A stretch of DNA of 45,389 bases from an uncultured Pseudacidovorax sp. (GCF_913773995.1 NZ_CAJYES010000182.1:1-45389); one strand, 5' to 3'. Positions 8,137-17,017 are shown, counted from the first letter of the stretch. Notes: a model not told the origin generated them from the sequence alone. Numbers and translations: made by a program.

Positions 8137-9795
8137 TCAGGCGCTCTGGCCGTGAGAACGGGGCGGGCGGCGCATCCAGCGGATGGGCTGCTCGGCCACC
8201 GGCCGCGGCGGGGCGCCGTGGGCACGCAGCGTGGCGTCGAGGGCGCTGCCGGCCTCGTCGGCCAGCGCGGCTTCACGGGCACTGGCAATGGCCTGCGCGC
8301 GCTCGGCGGGTGTGCGGCCGGGGCTGCGCGCCAGGTGGTCGACGATGTGCAGCAGGTTGGCCTTGCCGCGCTCGTTGGTGCTGCCGTAGCCCTTGATCAG
8401 CCGGCCGCACAGCGCGAGTTCATGGCCCAGGGCCCAGTCCTCGCGTGCGCCGGCCTCGACGGCGGCCAGCCAGTGCTCGATCAGCCGTTGCTCTTCGGCG
8501 AAGCGGCTGCCGATGGGCCGCAGCCGGCGCAGGCTGGCCAGCAGGCGCAGCGACGCCATGCCGATGACCGAATGGCTGCCCACCTTCAGCGGCAAGGCCC
8601 ATGGCGCCTGGCCACGGCGCTGGCGGGCGCGGTCCCAGTCCTGCAGCCGGCGGGCGAGCGCGGGCGGCAGGAGGGCGGCGAACTCCGGCACGCCGGGCTT
8701 GAAGTGGTCGTAGACGCGCAGCAAGTCGGCTTCTGTGGCCTTGACCTCGGTGCGCACCCGGTCGGCGCGGCTGGCGCGGGACTTGAGCACGGCCACCCGC
8801 ACGATGTCGTCGAAGGCCATCCACAGGGCCAGCCAGCGGGCCATCTCACGGGTCACGGCCGCGCCGTGCGTGCCGTCGGGGTCGGACGCGCGTTCGGCCT
8901 CCAGCACGCGTGCCAGGCGGTCCGCGTAGCGGCGGGCATAGGCCGCGTCCTGGTACTCCCGCGTGCGGGCATGACCCAGGGCCAGCATCTCGTGCACGGC
9001 GGCCGGAAAGCGGGTCGCCAGTTCGACGGGCAGCGTCGGCGTTTCGGTGGCTTCCACCGCCGGGTCTTTCAGCAGTGCGTCGACGAAGGCCGCCTGCTGG
9101 CGTGGTGCGTTGACAGCTTCGTAGGCCCGGGCGAAGCCGCGCAGGCTGGCCGCCGCCGTGGCGCCGGGCTTCTTGCCCGTGGCCGGATCGTGAATGGCCG
9201 CCTCGAAGGCCGCGCGCGGCCAGGGCAGCACGCCACTGCCGGCGATGGCGCCGAACATGATGCTGCTGATCACGGTGCCGCATTCGCGGGCCATCGCCGC
9301 CATGTCCAGCACCTGGTGCGCGCGGCTGAAGCGGCGCACCACCTCCAGCAGCTGTGCCGCATCGGCCCGGCCGTCGCCCAGCGCCATGCGCTCGGCGGTG
9401 GTGAGGCTGCGGCTGGAGGAGGTGATGACCTGCGTGCGGGCCGGATCGGCCATGCCATTGGCGATCTGGCGTGTGGTCTCCAGCAGTTCGGAGGAGACGA
9501 TCACGTCCAGCGCACCCGGGGCCGGCACCAGGCTGAACACCGGCTGGCGCCCCTGGAGCTGAACCAGCGGTACCGGAAACACCTCGACGTAGTAGGTGGT
9601 GGCGCCGGTGCGCTGGGCCACGCCGGGCACCGAGGTGCTCTGCGCTGGGTAGCCGGCATGGCGGGCGGCCTCGATCAGCCATTCGGTGAGCACGCCGCCG
9701 CCTTCGCCGCCCAGGGCGCACAGCAGCAGGGTGAGGGGGCGTTGGGTGTCGGCGTGGGTCATCGCGGGCGCGGCGGTGGAAGAGGGGACCGGCAT
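8137..9795 (-). CDS. iorB: Indolepyruvate ferredoxin oxidoreductase, beta subunit (long form)
   Basis: Partner of iorA in oxidising aryl-pyruvates with CoA to aryl-acetyl-CoA, CO2 and reduced ferredoxin. The N-terminal ~200 residues are the gamma-type oxidoreductase domain (LGGEGGGVL and TSVPGVAQRTGATTYYVE). The remaining ~300 are the helical extension seen in long bacterial IorB proteins (DUF6537 type), making 552 residues against about 200 for archaeal IorB. The start is uncertain: ATG at 9795 begins 11 bases after the iorA stop, and ATG at 9762 gives a protein 11 residues shorter. Neither has a clear ribosome binding site, which suggests coupling to iorA. An open frame continues upstream over iorA but is not coding there. 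Confidence 0.88.
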   Translation of the reverse strand: MPVPSSTAAPAMTHADTQRPLTLLLCALGGEGGGVLTEWLIEAARHAGYPAQSTSVPGVAQRTGATTYYVEVFPVPLVQLQGRQPVFSLVPAPGALDVIVSSELLETTRQIANGMADPARTQVITSSSRSLTTAERMALGDGRADAAQLLEVVRRFSRAHQVLDMAAMARECGTVISSIMFGAIAGSGVLPWPRAAFEAAIHDPATGKKPGATAAASLRGFARAYEAVNAPRQQAAFVDALLKDPAVEATETPTLPVELATRFPAAVHEMLALGHARTREYQDAAYARRYADRLARVLEAERASDPDGTHGAAVTREMARWLALWMAFDDIVRVAVLKSRASRADRVRTEVKATEADLLRVYDHFKPGVPEFAALLPPALARRLQDWDRARQRRGQAPWALPLKVGSHSVIGMASLRLLASLRRLRPIGSRFAEEQRLIEHWLAAVEAGAREDWALGHELALCGRLIKGYGSTNERGKANLLHIVDHLARSPGRTPAERAQAIASAREAALADEAGSALDATLRAHGAPPRPVAEQPIRWMRRPPRSHGQSA

Positions 9796-9806
9796 GGACG
9801 GTGTGG

Positions 9807-11960
9807 TCAGGCAGGACGCAGCGCGCGCACCATGGCGGACTGCAGGCCGTACAGCAGCCGCTCGTGCCAGCGCGGGTTCTGCACCACCTCGGCCCGGTAG
9901 AAGCTGGGGCACAGCGTGGCCGCATGCGCATTGGCGCCGCACAGGCCGCAGCCCACGCAGCCGTCGATGACGGTGGCCACCGGGTCCACCTTGAGCGGAT
10001 CGGGGTTGTCCTTGAGCGTGAGCGTGGGGCAGCCCGACAGGCGGATGCAGGCGTGGTCGCCGTTGCACACGTCCTCGTCCACGCCGTACTTGACGCGCAC
10101 CACGCGCTCGCCCTTCTTGAGCAGTTGCGCGATCCAGGGCTTGATGCGGCGCTGGCGCTCCAGCTGGCATTCGCCCTCGGCGATGATGACCTTCAGGCCC
10201 TCGAAGGACGTCGTGAACGCCTCGGTCAGCGTGGCCCGCATGGTCGCCACCTCGTAGGTGTGGACGGTGCGCATCCACTTCACGCCCAGGCCGCGCAGCG
10301 TGTCCTCGATGGTGTGGTTTTTGTGCGCCAGGCTCTGCTGCTTGTCCTCGGCGCGGGCCTTGGTGTCCTCGTCGGGCGTGGAGATGATGTCCTGCGTGCC
10401 GGTGGCGCTGGTGTAGCCGTTCTTGAAGATCAGCAGCACCGCGTCGTCGCCGTTGAACAGGGCGCTCTGCACGCCCGTGAGCAGGCCGTTGTGCCAGAAG
10501 CCGCCGTCGCCCATGATCGACAGCACCCGCCGCTGCATCATGGGCGAGACGCCCGCGCGGCTCGCCAGGCTCATGCCGTAGCCCAGGATCGAGTGGCCGC
10601 CGCTGAAGGGCTCGAAGGTGCCGAAGGCATGGCAGCCGATGTCGGCCGCGATGTGCACCTGGCCCACCTCCTGCTGCGCCAGCTTGAGGGCCGAGAACAC
10701 CGGCCGCTCCGGGCAGCCGATGCAGAAGCCCGGCGGCCGTCCCGGCAGCGGCTTGCCGAGCAGCTCGGCCACGGCGCGGCGGCGCGCGTCGTTGGCGGCC
10801 AGCCAGTCGGTGCCGGCCTGGCCGGCGCCTTCGGGCAGGTAGCAGGCGGCGAAGGTGACCAGGCCGCGCGTCAGCACCTCGGTGGTGTACTCGCCGGCCA
10901 TCTGCAGGAGGTCCTTGCCGTGCAGTGGCGTCTGCAGGTCACGGCGGCGCAGCAGGGTGGCGATGTCCTGCTCGATGTACTCGGGCTGGCCTTCCTCCAC
11001 CACCAGCAGGGCGCGCTTGCCGGCGGCGAACTGCACGATCTGGTCCGGCACGAGCGGGTAGGTGACGTTGAGCACCAGGATCGGGATCTCGCTCTGGCCG
11101 AAGGCATCAGCCAGGCCATGCTGCTGCAGCGCGCGGATGAGGGCGTTGTAGAGCCCGCCCTGCACCACGATGCCCAGGTCCTCGCGCTTTCCCGGCATCA
11201 GCTCGTTCAGGCCGTGCTCGGCGATGTAGCGCTGCGCGGCCGGAATGCGCTCGGCGCTCTTGCGCTTCTCGTGGCCGAAGGTGACCGGCGGATGGGCCAG
11301 GCGCTCGTAGTCGAAGCGGGCCGGCTCTTCCATGAGGCTGCGGGTGCTGACGGCCGGCGCGCGGTTGTCCTTGCAGTCGAAGCTGCCGCGCACATGGCAG
11401 GCGCGGATGCGCAGCTCCATCATGCAGGGCATGCTGGAGGCTTCGGAGAGGTTGAAGCCTTCCTCCACCATGCGCACCATCGTCGGCAGGTGCGGGCGCG
11501 GGTCGAGCAGGCACAGGCTGGACTTGAGCGCGTAGGCATGGGTGCGCTCCTGGATCACGCTGGCGCCTTCGCCGTAGTCCTCGCCCACCACGATCAGCAC
11601 GCCGCCGGTCACGCCCGGCGAGCTGAGATTGGAGAGGGCATCGGCCGCGACGTTGGTGCCGACGATGGACTTCCAGGTCACCGCGCCGCGCAGCGGGTAG
11701 TGGATGGAGGCGCCCAGCATGGCGGCGGCCGAGGCCTCGTTGGAGCAGGCCTCCACGTGCACGCCCAGCTCCTGCATGTAGTCGCGGCCCTGCACCATCA
11801 CGTCCAGAAGGTGCGACACCGGCGCACCCTGGTAGCCGCCCACGTAGGCGACCCCGGCCTGAAGCAGGCCCTTGGTGATGGCCAGGATGCCCTCGCCATG
11901 GAAGGTCTGGCCCGCGCCCAGGCGAAGCGCCTGCACTTCCTTGCTGAAGGAAACTTCCAT
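9807..11960 (-). CDS. iorA: Indolepyruvate ferredoxin oxidoreductase, alpha subunit
   Basis: A 717-residue thiamine-diphosphate enzyme for oxidative decarboxylation of indolepyruvate or phenylpyruvate. The N-terminal pyrimidine-binding region (GGYQGAPVSHLLD, EACSNEASAAAMLGAS) is followed by the TPP/Mg site (ADIGCHAFGTFEPF and SIMGDGGFWHNGL). The C-terminus has ferredoxin-like clusters: cysteines in CNGDHACIRLSGC and CVGCGLC (C668, C671, C674) plus C684. The start at 11960 has GGAGAG 8 bases upstream; the frame stays open to 12668 but that part lies antisense to the LysR gene and is rejected. It heads the operon iorA-iorB-Bug-thioesterase and is divergent from a LysR gene that probably controls it. 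Confidence 0.93.
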   Translation of the reverse strand: MEVSFSKEVQALRLGAGQTFHGEGILAITKGLLQAGVAYVGGYQGAPVSHLLDVMVQGRDYMQELGVHVEACSNEASAAAMLGASIHYPLRGAVTWKSIVGTNVAADALSNLSSPGVTGGVLIVVGEDYGEGASVIQERTHAYALKSSLCLLDPRPHLPTMVRMVEEGFNLSEASSMPCMMELRIRACHVRGSFDCKDNRAPAVSTRSLMEEPARFDYERLAHPPVTFGHEKRKSAERIPAAQRYIAEHGLNELMPGKREDLGIVVQGGLYNALIRALQQHGLADAFGQSEIPILVLNVTYPLVPDQIVQFAAGKRALLVVEEGQPEYIEQDIATLLRRRDLQTPLHGKDLLQMAGEYTTEVLTRGLVTFAACYLPEGAGQAGTDWLAANDARRRAVAELLGKPLPGRPPGFCIGCPERPVFSALKLAQQEVGQVHIAADIGCHAFGTFEPFSGGHSILGYGMSLASRAGVSPMMQRRVLSIMGDGGFWHNGLLTGVQSALFNGDDAVLLIFKNGYTSATGTQDIISTPDEDTKARAEDKQQSLAHKNHTIEDTLRGLGVKWMRTVHTYEVATMRATLTEAFTTSFEGLKVIIAEGECQLERQRRIKPWIAQLLKKGERVVRVKYGVDEDVCNGDHACIRLSGCPTLTLKDNPDPLKVDPVATVIDGCVGCGLCGANAHAATLCPSFYRAEVVQNPRWHERLLYGLQSAMVRALRPA

Positions 11961-12032
11961 GGTCTTGTCTCTCCGTCGTGGGGCGATGTGGCCGCGCGCG
12001 TCCTGGGGGCGGCGCCAGCGTGCGTCGTCGGG

Positions 12033-12117
12033 CCAGTCAACCAAAGTCCGTTCGGGCTGAGCTTGTCGAAGCCCGGGCACCCGCCCTTCGACAAGCTCAG
12101 GGCGAACGGTTGACTGG
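12033..12117. repeat. Long imperfect palindrome, TTCGACAAGCTCAG-type repeat
   Basis: Outer arms CCAGTCAACC (12033-12042) and GGTTGACTGG (12108-12117) and inner arms CTGAGCTTGTCGAAG (12057-12071) and CTTCGACAAGCTCAG (12086-12100) are perfect complements, with a GC-rich loop. The inner arms are a dispersed repeat found between genes in many proteobacteria. It sits in the 220-base divergent promoter region between iorA and the LysR gene, so it may separate the two promoters or affect mRNA ends. Confidence 0.85.
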
Positions 12118-12180
12118 CGATCGTTGCGCAGTGTCCGGCGCCTGGGGCATGTCCTCAATGCAATGAAGGCGCTAAGTGAT

Positions 12181-13104
12181 ATGAACGGCGTGCATATGGA
12201 GAAGCTGGACCTCAACCTGCTGCGCGTCTTCGACGCCGTGCATCGCACCCGCAACGTGAGCCGCTCCGCAGAGGCGCTTGGGCTCACGCAGCCCGCCGTG
12301 AGCCATGGCCTGACCCGGCTGCGGCTGGCGCTGGGCGACGCACTGTTCACCCGGGTGGCTGGCGGCGTCGCACCTACGCCCAGAGCCGACCGCCTGGCGT
12401 CGGCGGTGCACGCCGCGCTGGCCACGCTGGACCAGGCCGTGGCCGAGCCCGAGCGCTTCGACCCCGCCCGATCGCGCAAGACCTTCCGCATCCACATGAG
12501 CGACATCGGCGAGGGACGCTTTTTGCCGCCGCTGATGCGGCACCTGCGCGCCCTGGCACCCGGCGTGCGGCTGGAGACGCTGCCCCTGCGGCCGCAGGAC
12601 ATCGCCCCCGCGCTCGACGAGGGCCGCATCGACCTGGCCTTCGGTTTTCTGCCCAAGGTGAAGGACACGCGGCGCCAGCACCTGCTGAACGACCGCTACA
12701 TCGTGCTGGTGCGCGATGACCATCCCTTTGCGCGTCGCACCCTGCGCGGCAAGGCACTGCTGACGGCGCTGCAGGGGCTGGAGTTCGTCGCCGTGCGCTC
12801 GCATGCCGACACGCTGCGCATCCTGCAGCTGATGCAGCTGGAGGAGCGCGTGCGTCTGGTGACCGAGCATTTCATGGTGCTGCCCGCCATCGTGCGCGAG
12901 ACCGACCTGGCGGTCGTCATGCCGCGCAACATCGCGCGCAGCTTCGGCGAGGGCGCCGGCTTCGCCATTGTGGAGCCCGACTTTCCGCTGCGCGACTTCG
13001 GCGTCGCCCTGCACTGGAGCCGCCGTTTCGAGGACGATGCGCCCAACCGCTGGCTGCGCGGCGAGATCGTGCGCCTGTTCGGGGAAGCGGGCGCACCGTC
13101 CTGA
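12181..13104 (+). CDS. LysR-family transcriptional regulator (divergent from iorAB)
   Basis: A 307-residue LysR regulator. The winged helix-turn-helix occupies residues ~8-65 (LDLNLLRVFDAVHRTRNVSR, then LGLTQPAVSHGLTRLR), followed by the effector-binding domain with two periplasmic-binding-like lobes (TFRIHMSDIGEGRFLPPL onward). Residues VSRSAEALGLTQPAVSHGL and DALFTRVAGGVAPTPRA resemble the NodD/LinR-like branch that often senses aromatic compounds. Starts at 12181 and 12196 are both possible; 12181 has AAGG about 11 bases upstream. It is divergent from iorA, the usual arrangement of a LysR activator and its target, so an arylpyruvate or arylacetate effector is a reasonable guess. Its stop is 12 bases from the convergent permease stop. 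Confidence 0.9.
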   Translation: MNGVHMEKLDLNLLRVFDAVHRTRNVSRSAEALGLTQPAVSHGLTRLRLALGDALFTRVAGGVAPTPRADRLASAVHAALATLDQAVAEPERFDPARSRKTFRIHMSDIGEGRFLPPLMRHLRALAPGVRLETLPLRPQDIAPALDEGRIDLAFGFLPKVKDTRRQHLLNDRYIVLVRDDHPFARRTLRGKALLTALQGLEFVAVRSHADTLRILQLMQLEERVRLVTEHFMVLPAIVRETDLAVVMPRNIARSFGEGAGFAIVEPDFPLRDFGVALHWSRRFEDDAPNRWLRGEIVRLFGEAGAPS

Positions 13105-13116
13105 GGCGTGGCTGGG

Positions 13117-15045
13117 TCAGTGTGCCGCTGAAGGCTGCACGTCGAAGGCCCGCAGCCGTGCCGCTGCGATGGGGTTGGCATCGGCGACGAGGTCGTCGAA
13201 GCGGTAGTTGGCGATGCGCGCCACCTCGACCAGCCCCGCCGCGCGTTCCACCGCCTTCGCGTTGCCCAGCCGTTCCCAGCCCTGCGCGACGATGCGGGCG
13301 TAGTTGGCGTCGCGGGCGCTCACGATGAAGGGAAAGCCGAACTGCGCGCGGTAGGCGTGGGCCATTTCCAGCACGTCGTCCTGGGCGTTGCCGGCCATGC
13401 CTGCCTTCTCATGGTCGAGCAAGTAGGCATTGGCGGCGTCGGCCTCGCTGCCCAGGTCGGGGAAGGCGTTCATCAGCGCATCCTGATGCTCTGCCGTGGC
13501 GCTCAGCAGCGTGTCCTGGAAGGCAGTGCGCAGGTCGTGGGTGTTGCGGAAGGGGCGCATGGCGAAGGCCTGCTCCAGCACCCAGGGCATGTGCTGCACC
13601 ACCGGGCCGAAGGTGGCGTCGAACTCCGGACGCGCCATGGCGTTGACCTGCTCCAGGCTCACCAGTCGGCCCGGCCGGCCGGCGACGGCCGTGTGCGGAC
13701 TGCCACCCAGGTGGTTGAACACGACGTTAAGCACGATGGCGGTCAACGCACCCAGCGTGATGCCGCTGCCGAACACGATCTCGGCCCAGGCCGGAAAGGC
13801 GGTCGTGACGAAGGGCTGCGCCGTCACCAGCATGCCCAGGCCCAGGCTGGTGCCCAGGATCACGATGTTGCGGTGGTCGTTGAAGTCCACCTTCGACAGG
13901 GTCTGCACGCCCACCACGGCCACGGCCGCGAACATGGCCAGCGCCGCGCCGCCCAGCACCGGATGCGGAATGCCTTCGACGATGGCGGCGGCCTTGGGCA
14001 GCGAGCCGAGCACGATCATGATGATGCCGGCGGCCACCACCACCCAGCGGCTCTTGACCTGCGTCAGCCGCACCAGGCCCACGTTCTCGGCGAAGCAGGT
14101 GTAGGGAAAGGAATTGAACACGCCGCCCAGGAAGGTGGCGGCGCCGTCGGCGCGGATGGCGCGGGCGATGTCCTCGCTGCCGACGCGCTTGCGCACGATC
14201 TCGCCTGTGGCGTAGACGTCGCCCGTGGTCTCGACCATGGTGATGCACATCACGATCAGCATCGAGACGATGGCCGTGATGCTGAAGGTGGGCATGCCGA
14301 AGTAGAAGGGCGAGGTGTAGCCGAACCAGGCAGAGCTGGCGACCTTGTCGAAATGCGCATCGCCCAGCACCCAGGCGACCAGCGTGCCGACGACCAGACC
14401 CAGCAGCACGGCCACGGTGGCCATGAAGCCGCGGAACAGCCGCTGGATCAGCACGATCAGCGCCAGCGTGCCGAAGGCATAGAGGCAGTTCTTAAGCAGC
14501 ACCGGGTTCTGGATGGCATTGGGCCCCTTGCCCACCACGATGTCGTTGGCCGCCACCGGCAGCAGCGCGATGCCGATGATCAGGATCACCGAGCCCGTGA
14601 CGATGGGCGGAAAGAAGCGGATCAAGCGCGCGAAGTAGGGCGCCGCGAAGAAGGTGAACAGCCCGGCGACGAGCACCGAGCCGTAGATCTCCAGCAGACC
14701 CGTGACGCCGCCGCCGGCCGCCAGGCCGATGGCGATCATGGGGCTGACGGCCGTGAACGTGACGCCCTGGAGCAGCGGCAACCGTACGCCCACCTTGCCG
14801 ATGCCCCAGGCCTGGAGGATCGACGCGATGCCGCAGGTGAACAGGTCAGCATTGATGAGGTGGATCAGTTGCTCGCTGCTGAGCCCCAGGGCCCCCGCCA
14901 GGATGATCGGCACCAGCACGGCGCCCGCATAGAACGCGAGCACATGCTGGAAGCCGTAGGCGGCAAGTTGGGGAATGGGCAGCACTTCATCGACGGGGTG
15001 GACCTGCCGGGTGGCAGAGGAAGAGGGTGTGACAGCGGTTTTCAT
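13117..15045 (-). CDS. NCS2 purine/urate permease fused to an OHCU-decarboxylase-like (UraD) domain
   Basis: A 642-residue two-domain protein. Residues ~25-450 are an NCS2 (nucleobase-ascorbate) transporter closest in style to UacT/XanQ: His34 in GFQHVLAFYAGAV on TM1, FNSFPYTCFAENVGLVRLT containing the NAT signature (first residue Glu rather than the Gln usual in xanthine/urate carriers), and about 12-14 helices. Residues ~461-635 match OHCU decarboxylase, the step after HIU hydrolase in urate breakdown: VNAMARPEFDATFG, MPWVLEQA, RPFRNTHDL, HEKAGMAG and FGFPFIVSARD. The HPDL motif of UraD, whose His is catalytic (His67 in the zebrafish enzyme), reads AFPDLG here (Phe528), while Glu546 and Arg578 remain. 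The fused domain may therefore be inactive or work differently. Start 15045 has AAGAG-like sites upstream. Divergent from xdhA. Confidence 0.9.
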   Translation of the reverse strand: MKTAVTPSSSATRQVHPVDEVLPIPQLAAYGFQHVLAFYAGAVLVPIILAGALGLSSEQLIHLINADLFTCGIASILQAWGIGKVGVRLPLLQGVTFTAVSPMIAIGLAAGGGVTGLLEIYGSVLVAGLFTFFAAPYFARLIRFFPPIVTGSVILIIGIALLPVAANDIVVGKGPNAIQNPVLLKNCLYAFGTLALIVLIQRLFRGFMATVAVLLGLVVGTLVAWVLGDAHFDKVASSAWFGYTSPFYFGMPTFSITAIVSMLIVMCITMVETTGDVYATGEIVRKRVGSEDIARAIRADGAATFLGGVFNSFPYTCFAENVGLVRLTQVKSRWVVVAAGIIMIVLGSLPKAAAIVEGIPHPVLGGAALAMFAAVAVVGVQTLSKVDFNDHRNIVILGTSLGLGMLVTAQPFVTTAFPAWAEIVFGSGITLGALTAIVLNVVFNHLGGSPHTAVAGRPGRLVSLEQVNAMARPEFDATFGPVVQHMPWVLEQAFAMRPFRNTHDLRTAFQDTLLSATAEHQDALMNAFPDLGSEADAANAYLLDHEKAGMAGNAQDDVLEMAHAYRAQFGFPFIVSARDANYARIVAQGWERLGNAKAVERAAGLVEVARIANYRFDDLVADANPIAAARLRAFDVQPSAAH

Positions 15046-15160
15046 GGTTTTGCTCTTGGAGCTTCTTGGAGGGAAAAGGACACGCCGACCTGCGCGATGA
15101 GAGGCGGCGCCACGGCTCGGCATCGGTGGCGTGCCGGAGGCCGGAGAGGGGAAGGTCAAG

Positions 15161-15205
15161 TCATATAAGAAATCCCTGATTGGCGTTATATGTGCTCTTA
15201 TATGA
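15161..15205. promoter_or_regulatory. Three-copy TTATATG(A) element, candidate purine-catabolic operator
   Basis: CATATAAG (15162-15169) and CTTATATG (15197-15204) form an inverted repeat with a 27-base spacer, and a third TTATATG (15186-15192) lies 11 bases before the last as a direct repeat. They stand out as AT-rich in a GC-rich genome and lie in the 373-base divergent region (15046-15418) between the permease-UraD fusion and xdhA. A shared operator for both directions is the likely role; the A/T hexamers may overlap -10 boxes. The rest of this gap shows no gene. Confidence 0.55.
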
Positions 15206-15418
15206 AGTTAAATGTCATTAACGTCGCGATACGCCACGCAAGAGTTGTGCCTCCCAACGGTCGCGCCGTTGGCGTGAAAACTGCTGGGCATCAGGTCGTG
15301 TCTCCGGCCGCCATACGGATTGCCAGATGGGCGATATGGTTGGACCGGTATCTACGGACGCGAGACTGCGAATAACTTCACGGCCGCCCTGCGCGTTGCA
15401 CCGCGGCGGCCCCGCCCG

Positions 15419-17014
15419 ATGCCCCAAAACAGTTCCATGACCCACACCACCCAACCCATCCAGTTCTTCCACCGCGGCCGCGTGGTGGCGGTCGACGGCG
15501 TGCATCCGACCCGGTCCGTGCTGGACTGGCTGCGCGAGGACGCACGTTGCACCGGCACCAAGGAAGGCTGCAATGAAGGCGACTGCGGCGCCTGCACCGT
15601 GGTCATCGGCGAGCTGGCCGCTGACGGCGAGGCCGGTGCCGTCGGCGGGTTGAAGCTGCAGACGGTCAATGCCTGCATCCAGTTCCTGCCCACGCTGCAT
15701 GGCAAGGCGCTGTTCACCGTCGAGGACCTCAAGGCGCAGACGGCCTGCGTGCACGACGGCGAGCGGCATTCCAAGCATCCGGTCCAGCAGCTGCACCCGG
15801 TGCAGCAGGCCATGGTGGACTGCCATGGCTCGCAGTGCGGCTTCTGCACGCCAGGGTTCGTGATGTCGATGTGGGCCAGCTACGAGCAGCATGGTGCCCG
15901 CGGCAGCCGGCCCACGCGCCAGCAGCTCGCCGACGAGCTGTCGGGCAATCTGTGCCGCTGCACCGGCTACCGGCCCATCCTCGATGCGGGTCAGAAGATG
16001 TTCGATCTTCCGCCGGTCAAGCTGGACACGGCGCCGGTGGTGCAGGCGCTGCAGGCACTGCGCAGCGAGGCCACCTTCGACTACACCGCGCCCCTGGGCC
16101 AGCGCACCGACCACTTCCATGCACCGGTCAGCCTCGAAGCCTTCGCCGAACTGCGGGCAGCCAAGCCGCAGGCGAGGCTGCTGGCGGGCTCCACCGACAT
16201 CGGCCTGTGGGTCAACAAGCAGTTCCGCGATCTGGGCGACATCCTCTACATCGGCAACGTGCCCGAGCTCAAGCGCATCGACCTGGTGGAGCAGGACGAG
16301 CTGTGGATCGGCGCTGCGGTCTCGCTGGAGGACGCCTGGTCCGCCATCGTGCAACGCGCCCCCTCGTTGCAGGATGTGTGGCTGCGCTTCGCCTCGCCGC
16401 CGATCCGCCATGCGGGCACGCTGGGCGGCAACGTGGCCAATGGCTCGCCCATCGGCGACTCGCCGCCCATCCTCATGGCGCTCGATGCCGAGGTGGAGCT
16501 GCGCAAGGGCCACTGCGTGCGCCGCATGCCGCTGACCGATTTCTACGTGGATTACATGAAGAACCAGCTGCAGAGCGGCGAGTTCGTGCAGGGCATCGCC
16601 CTGCCGCTGATGGCCTTCCAGCGCCAGTTGCGCGGCTACAAGATCAGCAAGCGCTTCGACTGCGACATCTCGGCCCTGTGCGCCGGCTTTGCGCTGGAGC
16701 TGGATGGCGAGGTGGTGCGCAGCATCCGCCTGGCCTACGGCGGCATGGCCGCCACCGTGCGCCGTGCCACGCAGGCCGAGGCTGCGCTCGTGGGCAGGCC
16801 CTGGACGCAGCAGGCGGTGGACGCCGCCAAGGCCGCGCTGGCCCAGGACTTCAAGCCGCTGACCGACCTGCGGGCCTCTGCCGACTACCGGCTGCAGGTG
16901 GCGCAGAACCTGCTGCAGCGATTCTGGCTCGAGACGCGCACGCACGAGCCGCTGGAGGCGCAGGACACCAGCGTCTGGACGGTGATGCCCCACGCCCCTG
17001 CCTTCGGAGCCTGA
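15419..17014 (+). CDS. xdhA: Xanthine dehydrogenase small subunit (2Fe-2S and FAD)
   Basis: The iron-sulfur/flavin subunit of the two-subunit bacterial xanthine dehydrogenase, oxidising hypoxanthine to xanthine to urate with NAD+. The plant-type 2Fe-2S domain has CNEGDCGAC (C51, C56, C59 with this start). The second cluster domain has CGFCTPGF and CRCTGYRPI. The FAD domain starts near residue 215 and shows LLAGSTDIGLWV and ASPPIRHAGTLGGNVANGSP. About 531 residues, slightly longer than the family norm. Starts at 15419 and 15437 (MTHTTQ) are both possible; neither has a visible ribosome binding site. The operon partner xdhB starts 3 bases after the stop. The upstream TTATATG elements probably regulate it. 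Confidence 0.94.
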   Translation: MPQNSSMTHTTQPIQFFHRGRVVAVDGVHPTRSVLDWLREDARCTGTKEGCNEGDCGACTVVIGELAADGEAGAVGGLKLQTVNACIQFLPTLHGKALFTVEDLKAQTACVHDGERHSKHPVQQLHPVQQAMVDCHGSQCGFCTPGFVMSMWASYEQHGARGSRPTRQQLADELSGNLCRCTGYRPILDAGQKMFDLPPVKLDTAPVVQALQALRSEATFDYTAPLGQRTDHFHAPVSLEAFAELRAAKPQARLLAGSTDIGLWVNKQFRDLGDILYIGNVPELKRIDLVEQDELWIGAAVSLEDAWSAIVQRAPSLQDVWLRFASPPIRHAGTLGGNVANGSPIGDSPPILMALDAEVELRKGHCVRRMPLTDFYVDYMKNQLQSGEFVQGIALPLMAFQRQLRGYKISKRFDCDISALCAGFALELDGEVVRSIRLAYGGMAATVRRATQAEAALVGRPWTQQAVDAAKAALAQDFKPLTDLRASADYRLQVAQNLLQRFWLETRTHEPLEAQDTSVWTVMPHAPAFGA

Positions 17015-17017
17015 ACG

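Noticed and set aside
9796-10278. N-terminal extension of iorB
   Set aside because: It overlaps the iorA C-terminus in another frame, which codes for the ferredoxin-like cluster.
11961-12668. N-terminal extension of iorA
   Set aside because: The frame is open but lies antisense to the LysR gene and across the palindromic repeat; the ATG at 11960 has a good ribosome binding site and the family N-terminus.
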